From contig CALDBJ010000081.1 of the NCBI GenBank assembly GCA_937937835.1, forward strand, positions 1 through 13,545: a stretch of DNA of 13,545 bases, given 5' to 3'. Under the pieces are notes generated by a model. It had not been told where the DNA came from and searched no databases. It saw only the letters and a program-made list of their open reading frames with translations. Positions 1-6,523 of the stretch are shown in pieces (position 1 is the stretch's first letter; the number at the start of each line of letters is the position of its first letter). The position numbers and the translations under genes are program-made. This stretch comes from an uncultured Collinsella sp. Its GTDB lineage: Bacteria > Actinomycetota > Coriobacteriia > Coriobacteriales > Coriobacteriaceae.

Positions 1-40
1 AAAGCCCCCTGGCCTCCCCGGCGAGTATACGGGACGGCGA

Positions 41-922
41 CTACAGGTATTCGATCTGGGCGCCTTCCGTGTCGCACGTCAGAATATGCGTATCGCACTT
101 GGGGAACTGCTCGCGCAGCTTGACCTGCAGGAACTTTGCCACGATGGTGTCGTCGGTCACAGCCATGAGGGTCGAGCCCGAGCCGCTAATCCAGATGGTC
201 TTAGCGCCGCCGTTAAGGCAGGTGTCGCGCACGGCGTTGTAGTCGGGAATCAGACGGCGACGATAGGGCTCCTGGATGCGGTCGTCGTTGGCGGCGGCAA
301 TCAGGTCGAGGTCGCCGGTCTCCAGGCCGCGCGTCATGCCGGCGATGCGGCCCATCTGCCACACGGCGGTGGAGAGCGGAATCTCCTGCGGCACGACCTT
401 GCGCGCCTCGCTCGTGTGTACCTCGTAGGGCGGAATCACGGTAATAAAACGCAGGCGATCGCTCACCTCGTAGCGCAGGCACTGGGGGAGCGAATCAGTC
501 GGCGTAAAGGAGCAAACGGCACCGCCCAGGATGGCAGGGGCGACGTTATCGGGATGGCCCTCGACCTCGGTGGCAATGCGGACAAGCTCGGCACGGTCGA
601 CGGTGTGGCCCGTCAGCGCGGCGGCCGCCATGATGCCAGCGACGACGCAGGTGGAGCTGGAACCCAGGCCGCGGGCGACGGGCACGTCGGTCTGGATGTC
701 GATAGCGACGGGAAAAGCCGGCTCGCCCCATGCGGCCAGCGCATCGACAAAGCTCACGTAGACCAGGTTGTTCTCGTTTTGGAATTCCTCGGGGCAGCCC
801 GTGATGGTGAGCTTGTCGGCGCGCTCAAAGGTAAAGTGCGAGTAGAGGCTGACGGCCATGCCGAGGGTGTCGTAGCCGATGCCTAGGTTTGCGCTTGTTG
901 CAGGGACGGTGATCTTGATCAT
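41..922 (-). CDS. thrB: Homoserine kinase
   Basis: Phosphorylates L-homoserine with ATP to O-phosphohomoserine, the substrate of the threonine synthase encoded just upstream; cytosolic. The 293-residue product has the GHMP-kinase signatures in order: an N-terminal PATSANLG motif at residues 7-14 followed by GYDTLG, the glycine/serine ATP loop PVARGLGSSS at 81-90, an EGHPDN block at 121-126, and the C-terminal SGSGSTLM motif at 246-253. Length is typical of the family. The ATG start is supported by AGGAGA (928-933 on the complement) five bases upstream. It reads in the same direction as thrC, but a hairpin terminator and a 106-bp palindrome lie between the two, so co-transcription is uncertain. 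Only 40 bases follow its TAG stop in the window; they are GC-rich and may be the start of a terminator. Confidence 0.96.
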   Translation of the reverse strand: MIKITVPATSANLGIGYDTLGMAVSLYSHFTFERADKLTITGCPEEFQNENNLVYVSFVDALAAWGEPAFPVAIDIQTDVPVARGLGSSSTCVVAGIMAAAALTGHTVDRAELVRIATEVEGHPDNVAPAILGGAVCSFTPTDSLPQCLRYEVSDRLRFITVIPPYEVHTSEARKVVPQEIPLSTAVWQMGRIAGMTRGLETGDLDLIAAANDDRIQEPYRRRLIPDYNAVRDTCLNGGAKTIWISGSGSTLMAVTDDTIVAKFLQVKLREQFPKCDTHILTCDTEGAQIEYL

Positions 923-937
923 GGGAATCTCCTGGGC

Positions 938-1043
938 GGTCTGCCTGTTTAGTTCGCTGCTCGGGCAGTCCTGGCTCGCTCGGAAAGCACATTAAGTGCT
1001 TTCCGGCTCGTGCGGAACTCGCGACGAACTAAACAGGCAGACC
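938..1043. repeat. 106-bp nested palindrome in the thrC-thrB gap
   Basis: Perfect 19-bp outer arms lie at 938-956 and 1025-1043. A perfect 10-bp inner pair lies at 981-990 and 996-1005 around a 5-base loop. The parts between outer and inner arms (957-980 and 1006-1024) differ in length and pair poorly. On the thrB transcript the hairpin would end four bases before the AGGAGA ribosome binding site, so it could affect thrB translation or message ends. There is no following T-run, so it is not an ordinary terminator. Confidence 0.85.
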
Positions 1044-1078
1044 CGCATGTCAGTTCGTCATCATCCCGGTGGGTATCT

Positions 1079-1111
1079 GATAAAAGAAGGTGCGCCGGCT
1101 TTCGCCGGCGC
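1079..1111 (-). terminator. Intrinsic terminator downstream of thrC
   Basis: Read on the minus strand, an 8-bp perfect GC stem (GCGCCGGC with GCCGGCGC, 1104-1111 and 1092-1099) closes a GAAA tetraloop and is followed by a T-rich tract containing CTTTTAT (1079-1087). It starts 12 bases past the thrC stop, so it should end or reduce thrC transcription before thrB. Confidence 0.8.
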
Positions 1112-1123
1112 TTAATAAGGGAT

Positions 1124-2641
1124 CTAGTTGGTGCTCATTCGTTTTGCTGCAGAGTCGACGTAGCTGGTCATCTCGTCGACGTCGCAGACGTCTTCGAAGC
1201 GGACGGGCTTGGACTCGAGTTCGGCGAGCTGTGCCGGTGCGATCGTATTGGTGGCCTGCTCGAGCACGCGCATGGCTTCAAAATCATCCTCGGGAACGTC
1301 GAGGCCCAGGGCGTCGCAGCAGGCGCGCGGGAACTTGTAGGGGCTGGCGGTCGAAAGCAGCACGCGGGCCTTGGCGCCCTCGGCGGGGGCGACCTTTTCA
1401 AAGACGTGATAGCCGCAAGCGGTGTGCGGGTCGATCACATAGCCGTTTGCATCCCAGCAGTTCTTGATAGCAGCGCGGACCTCGTCCTCGCTGGCCCAGC
1501 CGCAGCCAAACACACTCTGGATCTTGGCCAGCAGCTCGGCGGGCACCTCATAGCGACCAGTCTGTGCCAGCTGCTCCATAAGGCCGGCAACGAGTTCGCA
1601 GTCGCCATCGGACAGGAAATAAAGCATACGCTCCAGGTTGGAGCTAATAAGGATGTCCATCGACGGCGAGATGGTCGTGAAGAACGGGCGGTTGCGGTCG
1701 TAAACGCCGGTGGTCAGGAAGTCAGCGAGCACGTTGTTCTTGTCGCTGGCCACGACGAGTTTGGCGACGGACAGACCCATGCGCTTGGCATAGTAGCCGG
1801 CCAGGATATCGCCAAAGTTGCCGGTCGGCACGCAGAACTCCACGGCATCGCCGGCCTCGATGGCGCCGGCGCGCAGCAGCTGCGCATAGGCGGCAAAGTA
1901 GTAGACGACCTGCGGCACCAGGCGCCCGACGTTGATGGAGTTGGCGCTCGAAAGCACCGTGCCGGCGGCTTCAAGACGCTCGGCAAGCTCCTTATCGGCA
2001 AAGATGCGCTTGACGGCACTCTGGGCGTCGTCGAAGTTGCCACGGATGCCGCAGACGGCGACGTTGTCGCCCTCCTGCGTGGACATCTGCAGGTTCTGGA
2101 CGCGACTGACCTTGCCTTCGGGATAAAAGACGGTGATGCCCGTGCCCGGGGCGTCGGCAAAGCCAGCGAGCGCTGCCTTGCCCGTGTCGCCCGATGTGGC
2201 GGTGACGATCATGATGCGCTCGGCGCCGCCGTCCTTGGCGGAAGTGCGGGCCATGAGGCGGGGGAGCATCTGCAGGGCGACGTCCTTAAAGGCACTCGTG
2301 GGGCCGCCAAAGAGCTCCATCACATAGGTCTGAGGGGCGTCAGCGCCCGGCGCAGCGTCGAGTTTGACGAGCGGCGTAACCTCTTCACTCGCGAACGTGC
2401 CGCGATATGCCTCGTCGACACACGCCGAAATTTCTTCGGCCGTGTAATCATTCAGTAACATTCCCAACACATCTTGAGCGATTTCAAAGTACGATTTATC
2501 TGCAAGCGAGCTGATATCGACCTGCTGGGTGCCGAGCTCGTCCGAGACAAACAAACCCCCGTCGGGAGCGATGCCGGTACGGATTGCCACCTTACTTGAG
2601 CACGATAAAGTGCGTCCTCGTGTACTATGATAAGTTCCCAT
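1124..2641 (-). CDS. thrC: Threonine synthase
   Basis: PLP-dependent conversion of O-phosphohomoserine to L-threonine plus phosphate; last step of threonine synthesis, cytosolic. With the start chosen here the product is 505 residues. It begins with the family's short N-terminal STRG segment and a PDGGLF motif, has the PLP-binding lysine in GPTSAFKD (Lys about 119) and the phosphate-binding TSGDTGK loop at about 149-155. The ATG at 2641 is preferred because GAGGAG (2651-2656, complement) lies nine bases upstream; an in-frame ATG at 2686 would add 15 residues but has no ribosome binding site and the extra residues do not resemble the family. It is divergent from lysC with a gap of 104 bases and is followed by a strong terminator. 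No attenuator or riboswitch is visible in the short leader. Confidence 0.96.
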   Translation of the reverse strand: MGTYHSTRGRTLSCSSKVAIRTGIAPDGGLFVSDELGTQQVDISSLADKSYFEIAQDVLGMLLNDYTAEEISACVDEAYRGTFASEEVTPLVKLDAAPGADAPQTYVMELFGGPTSAFKDVALQMLPRLMARTSAKDGGAERIMIVTATSGDTGKAALAGFADAPGTGITVFYPEGKVSRVQNLQMSTQEGDNVAVCGIRGNFDDAQSAVKRIFADKELAERLEAAGTVLSSANSINVGRLVPQVVYYFAAYAQLLRAGAIEAGDAVEFCVPTGNFGDILAGYYAKRMGLSVAKLVVASDKNNVLADFLTTGVYDRNRPFFTTISPSMDILISSNLERMLYFLSDGDCELVAGLMEQLAQTGRYEVPAELLAKIQSVFGCGWASEDEVRAAIKNCWDANGYVIDPHTACGYHVFEKVAPAEGAKARVLLSTASPYKFPRACCDALGLDVPEDDFEAMRVLEQATNTIAPAQLAELESKPVRFEDVCDVDEMTSYVDSAAKRMSTN

Positions 2642-2745
2642 ATAACACTGCTCCTCGGATGCCTTGTTCCCAATCGGTGAACCCATGGTATCAGAGCGTG
2701 CAAAATAGGTTCGCAGAGGCTTTTTAGAAAGGTAACCTCCAGCCC

Positions 2746-4134
2746 ATGATTAAGATTGCCAAGTTTGGCGGCTCGTCGGTCGCCGACGCCGAACACTTCA
2801 AGAAGATCAAGGCCATCGTCGATGCCGACCCCGCTCGCCGTTTTGTGGTGGTTTCCGCCTGCGGTCGCCGTTTTAAGGGCGACACCAAGGTGACCGACCT
2901 GCTCTATCTGGTCAATGCGCACGTTAAGTACCACGTGTCGTGTGAGGAGCTGCTCGAGGACATTGGCCAGCGCTATTTTGATATCGCTGACGAGCTGGAG
3001 CTCACCTATCCCATCCGTGAGGAGTTCGCGGCCTTTGCCGAGCGCGCCCGCTCGGGCGGCAACTCCACCGAGGAGCTTGTGAGCCGTGGCGAGTACTTTA
3101 CCGCCCGCCTGATGGCCGAGTACCTGGACTTACCGTTCCTGGACGCCGCGACGGTTGTGGCGTTCCATCACGACGGTACGCTCAGCATGAATCGCACCTC
3201 CGAGCTGGTGCAGGAGTACGGTCAGCAGGGCGGCTTTGTTATGCCCGGTTTCTACGGCGCGACGCGTGAGGGTCAGATCAAGCTGCTCGATCGTGGCGGC
3301 GGCGATATCTCGGGCTCGATCTTGGCTAAGTGCCTGGGCGCCGACCTTTACGAGAACTGGACTGACGTCTCGGGCTTCTATTCTGCCGATCCGCGTATTG
3401 TTCCCGAGGCTCAGCCCATTGCGCGCGTTACCTACGAGGAGCTGCGCGAGCTTTCGTACATGGGCGCAAGTGTCCTGCACGAGGAGGCCGTGTTCCCCGT
3501 GCGCGAGGCAGGCATTCCGCTGGTCATCAAGAACACCAATGCGCCGCAGGACCCCGGCACCATCATTAGCGAGACAGCTGATGAGGGCGAGGCGGAGCCC
3601 ATCATTACCGGCGTGACCGGCAAGCGCGGCTTTGTCGCCATCAACGTTGCCCGCGACCGCACCAAGCCCCGTGTCGGCTTTATGCGCCGTGCGCTTTCGG
3701 TCTTCGAGCGCTATGACGTTTCCGTCGAGCACATGCCCACCGGTGTCGACCGTTTTGGCGCCGTGGTGCAGGAGCAGGACGTGCACGACTCGCTGTACTC
3801 GCTCGTGGGCGACATTCAGCAGGAGGTCGAGCCGCTCGAGATCGAGGTTGTCGAGGGCCTGGCGCTTATCGCGACCGTTGGTCGCAACCTGCGCGGTCGT
3901 GCCGGCATCTCTGGCCACCTGTTTGGCATGCTTGGCCAGGCCGGCGTGAGTGTGCGTATGATTTCGCAGAGCTGCGACGAGATCAACATCATCATCGGCG
4001 TGGAGGAGAAGGACTTTGATCTGGCGATTCAGACCATCTACCGTGCTTTCTCCGACGAGAACGGTATCGTGAAGGTCTCCGACCTGGAGGCTCCCGCGCC
4101 GGTCGATCCCGCTCTGGACGCGCTCCGCAAGTAG
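2746..4134 (+). CDS. lysC: Aspartokinase (monofunctional, two ACT domains)
   Basis: Phosphorylates L-aspartate to aspartyl phosphate, the first step toward lysine, threonine and methionine; cytosolic. The 462-residue product has the amino-acid kinase start KFGGSSV at 6-12, SRGE at 113-116, GFYG at 168-171, the phosphate-binding RGGGDISGS stretch at 183-191 and a WTDVSGFYSADPR block at 205-217. Two regulatory ACT domains follow (about 300-375 and 385-455), including a VRMISQS segment like the inhibitor-binding region of lysine- or threonine-sensitive enzymes. No homoserine dehydrogenase domain is fused. Feedback inhibition by lysine and/or threonine is likely from the family; the effector cannot be told from sequence. 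AAAGG at 2728-2732 is about 13 bases from the ATG, a rather distant ribosome binding site. No lysine riboswitch fits in the 104-base divergent gap. Confidence 0.96.
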   Translation: MIKIAKFGGSSVADAEHFKKIKAIVDADPARRFVVVSACGRRFKGDTKVTDLLYLVNAHVKYHVSCEELLEDIGQRYFDIADELELTYPIREEFAAFAERARSGGNSTEELVSRGEYFTARLMAEYLDLPFLDAATVVAFHHDGTLSMNRTSELVQEYGQQGGFVMPGFYGATREGQIKLLDRGGGDISGSILAKCLGADLYENWTDVSGFYSADPRIVPEAQPIARVTYEELRELSYMGASVLHEEAVFPVREAGIPLVIKNTNAPQDPGTIISETADEGEAEPIITGVTGKRGFVAINVARDRTKPRVGFMRRALSVFERYDVSVEHMPTGVDRFGAVVQEQDVHDSLYSLVGDIQQEVEPLEIEVVEGLALIATVGRNLRGRAGISGHLFGMLGQAGVSVRMISQSCDEINIIIGVEEKDFDLAIQTIYRAFSDENGIVKVSDLEAPAPVDPALDALRK

Positions 4135-4207
4135 CTGCCATCCCGGTGCATTTTTGGGACATGTCTCATAAATCTACGGTGGGGCGTTTCATTTCGGTTT
4201 CGTTTCG

Positions 4208-4242
4208 ACGGGGCGGGTTTCGTGTCCGCCCCGTTCTTGTAT
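4208..4242 (+). terminator. Intrinsic terminator after lysC
   Basis: A 9-bp GC-rich stem (4208-4216 with 4226-4234, core CGGGGCGG/CCGCCCCG) has a 9-base loop and is followed by TCTTGTAT, a moderate T-rich tract. It lies about 75 bases past the lysC stop and about 65 bases before the asd start, implying that asd has its own promoter or depends on read-through. Confidence 0.65.
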
Positions 4243-4308
4243 ACACTGGCAACAATATTCGGCCTGCTTGGCGTGCGGGCGATAGCCACAACCTTTAAAG
4301 GGGGAAGC

Positions 4309-5334
4309 ATGAAACAGTACACGGTTGCTATTTTGGGCGCCACGGGAGCCGTGGGCACCCAGATGCTCGAGTGCCTCAACGAGCAGGAGTTTCCGGTCGG
4401 TAAGCTCAAGCTGCTAGCGAGCGCGCGCTCTGCAGGCAAGACCGTTGAGTTCCGCGGCGAGCAGGTTGTGATTGAGGAGGCTTGCCCCGAGGCCTTTGAG
4501 GGCTGCGACATCGTACTCGGCGCCGCCGGCGACGATATCGCCAAGGAGCTGCTGCCTGAGGCCGTCAAGCGCGGCGCCGTCGTAGTCGATAACAGCCACG
4601 CCTTCCGCATGGATCCCGAGGTGCCGCTGGTCGTGCCCGAGATCAATGCCGATGACATTGAGTGGCACCACGGCCTGATTGCCAACCCCAACTGCGCGAC
4701 TATCATCGGCCTGGTTCCCACCTGGCCACTGCACCAGCTTGCCGGCGTGAAGCGTATGATCGTGTCCACGTATCAGGCAGCTTCGGGCGCTGGCGCGCCC
4801 GGTATGGCCGAGCTCGAGGCTCAGCTGGCCGCTCTGGGCCGTGACGAGGAGATTCCCGAGCCGCGCGCCTTTGCCGCCCAGCTGGCGAGCAACCTGATTC
4901 CGCAGATTGGCGGCGTCAAGGAGGAGGGCTTTACCTCCGAGGAGATGAAGTTGCAAAACGAGGGCCGCAAGATCATGCACCTGCCCGAGCTGCGCGTGAA
5001 CTGCACCTGTGTGCGCGTGCCGGTGCTGCGTTCGCACTCCGAGAGCATTACGCTCGAGTTTGAGCGCGACATCACGGTGGAAGAGGCCCGCGCTGCGCTG
5101 GCTGCCGCTCCGGGCGTGAAGCTCGTTGACGACATGGGCGCCGAGGATGCGCACGACCGCTTCCCCATGCCGATGGACACCTCCGACCAGGACCTGATTT
5201 GGGTCGGTCGCGTACGCCGCGACATCTCGAACCCCGAGGCCGCGCGTGGCATCACCTTCTGGTGCTGCGGCGACCAAATCCGTAAGGGCGCGGCAACCAA
5301 CGCCGTCCAGATCGCTAAGCTGCTCTGCGAGTAG
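4309..5334 (+). CDS. asd: Aspartate-semialdehyde dehydrogenase
   Basis: Reduces aspartyl phosphate with NADPH to aspartate semialdehyde, the step after lysC; cytosolic. The 341-residue protein has an N-terminal Rossmann motif GATGAVG at 10-16, the catalytic cysteine in NPNCAT (Cys129), the STYQAASGAG block at about 153-162 and the catalytic histidine in the VLRSHS segment (His243). The ATG at 4309 has an AAAGGGGG ribosome binding site (4297-4304) at good spacing and puts the Rossmann motif at the usual place; an in-frame start at 4222 would add 29 residues that overlap the terminator hairpin and are not expected. It reads in the same direction as lysC but lies behind that gene's terminator. 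A 126-bp palindrome begins 16 bases after the TAG stop. Confidence 0.97.
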   Translation: MKQYTVAILGATGAVGTQMLECLNEQEFPVGKLKLLASARSAGKTVEFRGEQVVIEEACPEAFEGCDIVLGAAGDDIAKELLPEAVKRGAVVVDNSHAFRMDPEVPLVVPEINADDIEWHHGLIANPNCATIIGLVPTWPLHQLAGVKRMIVSTYQAASGAGAPGMAELEAQLAALGRDEEIPEPRAFAAQLASNLIPQIGGVKEEGFTSEEMKLQNEGRKIMHLPELRVNCTCVRVPVLRSHSESITLEFERDITVEEARAALAAAPGVKLVDDMGAEDAHDRFPMPMDTSDQDLIWVGRVRRDISNPEAARGITFWCCGDQIRKGAATNAVQIAKLLCE

Positions 5335-5350
5335 CGGTGGACCTGTCCGA

Positions 5351-5476
5351 CGGGGGCCGGGCTTAGCTTTCAGAACGTCCTCGACCATGTGTGGCGCCTT
5401 GTCCTGCTCCTTCGGAGCCGCGGACAAGGCGCCACACTGGTCTGTGGAGTGTTCTGAAAGCTAAGCCCGGCCCCCG
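5351..5476. repeat. 126-bp nested palindrome after asd
   Basis: Perfect 26-bp outer arms lie at 5351-5376 and 5451-5476. A perfect 16-bp middle pair lies at 5389-5404 and 5422-5437, and GCTCC/GGAGC at the tip closes a three-base loop. Only the 12- and 13-base segments between outer and middle arms fail to pair. As RNA it would form a very stable hairpin at the 3' end of the asd message, but no T-run follows, so its role may be 3'-end protection, transcription pausing or purely repeat-like. Confidence 0.9.
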
Positions 5477-5685
5477 CCTGCGGTGACGCTGCTGCAAGCG
5501 ACCTGCGATGGGGCCGTTGTTGGTTGGGGCCGCTGGGCTGATGTGGGGGGCACGTGGCTGTTGCGGGCCCTAGTCCCGGCGGCGGCCCCGGCGCTTTGCG
5601 CCTGCTGCCTGCGGGGACTTTGGGGTCGTGCGGCAGATGCGGCGCTGCGCGCCTACTGCCTTGGGTGACTTTGGGGTCGATTGGG
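5477..5685. repeat. GC-rich non-coding gap with a 51-bp tandem duplication
   Basis: No credible gene is present between the asd palindrome and the ogt promoter. Two copies of a 38-bp core lie at 5591-5628 and 5642-5679, 32 of 38 bases identical, offset by 51 bases; each ends in GACTTTGGGGTCG. The flanking bases are G-rich. Short open frames crossing this area lack ribosome binding sites and protein-like composition. Confidence 0.6.
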
Positions 5686-5705
5686 GTTGTCTGCACAATT
5701 CGCGG

Positions 5706-5732
5706 TATTATGTTGCGGAGTTTTGAAAGGAG
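5706..5732 (+). promoter_or_regulatory. Probable -10 box and ribosome binding site of ogt
   Basis: TATTAT at 5706-5711 matches the -10 consensus in five of six bases; no good -35 is seen at 16-18 bases, so the promoter call is weak. AAAGGAG at 5726-5732 is a strong ribosome binding site six bases before GTG 5739 and fixes that unusual start codon. Confidence 0.5.
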
Positions 5733-5738
5733 CCGCTG

Positions 5739-6317
5739 GTGGTCACGACGACGTTTGCTTCGCCTTTGGGCGAGATTCTGCTTGCCGCTGATGGCCGCGG
5801 TCTGACGGGGCTTTGGTTTGAGGGGCAGGAGCACTTTGGCTCCACGCTTCTCAAAGAAGATCCCGAACATATTGAAGGCACCGACGCGGTTTCCGGTACC
5901 GGTGGCATGTCGTCGGTAAGTCCCGCAAATGGTGCGGCATCTTCGGTGCTTGAGCGTTCTTGGGCTTGGCTGAATGCTTATTTTGCGGGGCAGGAGCCTC
6001 GGTTTACGCCGCCGTTGCATATGATTGGTACGGCGTTTCAGCGCGAGGTTTGGTTTGAGCTGCTTTCAATCCCGCGTGGCGAGGTCGCTACGTATGGTGA
6101 GATCGCCCAGCGTGTTGCGGCTCGACATCGTGTACCGGGAAACGAGGCACCCGTTGTGTCTCCCCGTGCCGTGGGGGCCGCGGTTGCACGCAATCCCATT
6201 TCGATTATTGTGCCGTGCCATCGCGTGGTGGCGGCCGACGGATCGCTCAACGGATATGCCGGCGGGCTTGATCGCAAGGAGTGGCTGCTGCGGCTTGAGG
6301 GCGCGTACGAGGAGTAA
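5739..6317 (+). CDS. ogt: Methylated-DNA--protein-cysteine methyltransferase
   Basis: Removes alkyl groups from O6-alkylguanine (and probably O4-alkylthymine) in DNA by transfer to its own cysteine; a single-turnover repair protein. The 192-residue product has the DNA-binding half with YGEIA at about 119-123, the RAVGAAVARNP helix (arginine-finger region, about 143-153) and the active-site PCHRVV motif with Cys160, followed by the NGYAGGLDRKEWLL C-terminal block. An N-terminal TFASPLGEILLAAD strand matches the family; residues about 38-68 are a poorly conserved Gly/Ser-rich linker, longer than usual. The GTG start at 5739 is fixed by a strong AAAGGAG. It appears to be a single gene between two repeat-filled gaps. 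Whether it should be called ogt or the C-terminal (non-adaptive) Ada type cannot be separated by eye. Confidence 0.93.
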   Translation: MVTTTFASPLGEILLAADGRGLTGLWFEGQEHFGSTLLKEDPEHIEGTDAVSGTGGMSSVSPANGAASSVLERSWAWLNAYFAGQEPRFTPPLHMIGTAFQREVWFELLSIPRGEVATYGEIAQRVAARHRVPGNEAPVVSPRAVGAAVARNPISIIVPCHRVVAADGSLNGYAGGLDRKEWLLRLEGAYEE

Positions 6318-6357
6318 CACTCGAGCGCTTTGCATAGCCAAGATGCCGTGAAAGAAC

Positions 6358-6502
6358 GGGACATGCTTTCCGAATGGAGGCTCAGACGGAAACTACGTCC
6401 CGGAATTCCGTTTTAAAGCGGGATGCGCTTTCCGAATGGCGTTCCAAGCGGAAACCGTGTCCCGGAATACAGCCTCAGAGTGGGACGCCGTTTCCGGCTG
6501 AG
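6358..6502. repeat. 62-bp tandem repeat, two full copies and one partial
   Basis: Copies start at 6358, 6420 and 6482, each beginning GGGA and carrying TTTCCG, GCGGAAAC (or ACGGAAAC) and GTCCCGGAAT at the same offsets; the third copy stops after about 21 bases. Each full copy is itself an imperfect hairpin, because its GGGACnnnnTTTCCG start is close to the reverse complement of the CGGAAACnnnGTCCC 30-45 bases later. It fills the gap between the convergent ogt and CLC genes and could act as a bidirectional terminator, though no T-run is present. Confidence 0.75.
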
Positions 6503-6523
6503 ACCACCTGCCTGGACATCGAT

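Noticed and set aside
1010..2458. Long open frame on the plus strand opposite thrC
   Set aside because: It is antisense to a clear threonine synthase, has low-complexity His/Gly/Val-rich composition typical of shadows in GC-rich genes and lacks a ribosome binding site.
2642..2686. Longer start for thrC
   Set aside because: No ribosome binding site, and GAGGAG lies inside the extension at the right distance for the ATG at 2641.
3130..3918. Open frame on the minus strand inside lysC
   Set aside because: Antisense shadow of a well-conserved aspartokinase; no family resemblance.
4222..4308. N-terminal extension of asd
   Set aside because: It overlaps the lysC terminator, has no ribosome binding site, and would precede the usual start of the Rossmann motif; ATG 4309 has a strong AAAGGGGG.
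5483..5668. Small plus-strand gene in the asd-ogt gap
   Set aside because: Trp/Ala/Leu/Cys-rich composition arising from the G-rich repeat, no ribosome binding site, and it crosses both repeat units.
5370..6020. 216-codon minus-strand frame across the asd-ogt gap
   Set aside because: Pro/Arg-rich shadow that covers the palindrome, the 51-bp repeat and the start of ogt; no start signals.
6358..6502. CRISPR array
   Set aside because: The 62-base units are contiguous and similar throughout, without constant repeats alternating with unique spacers, and no cas genes are nearby.
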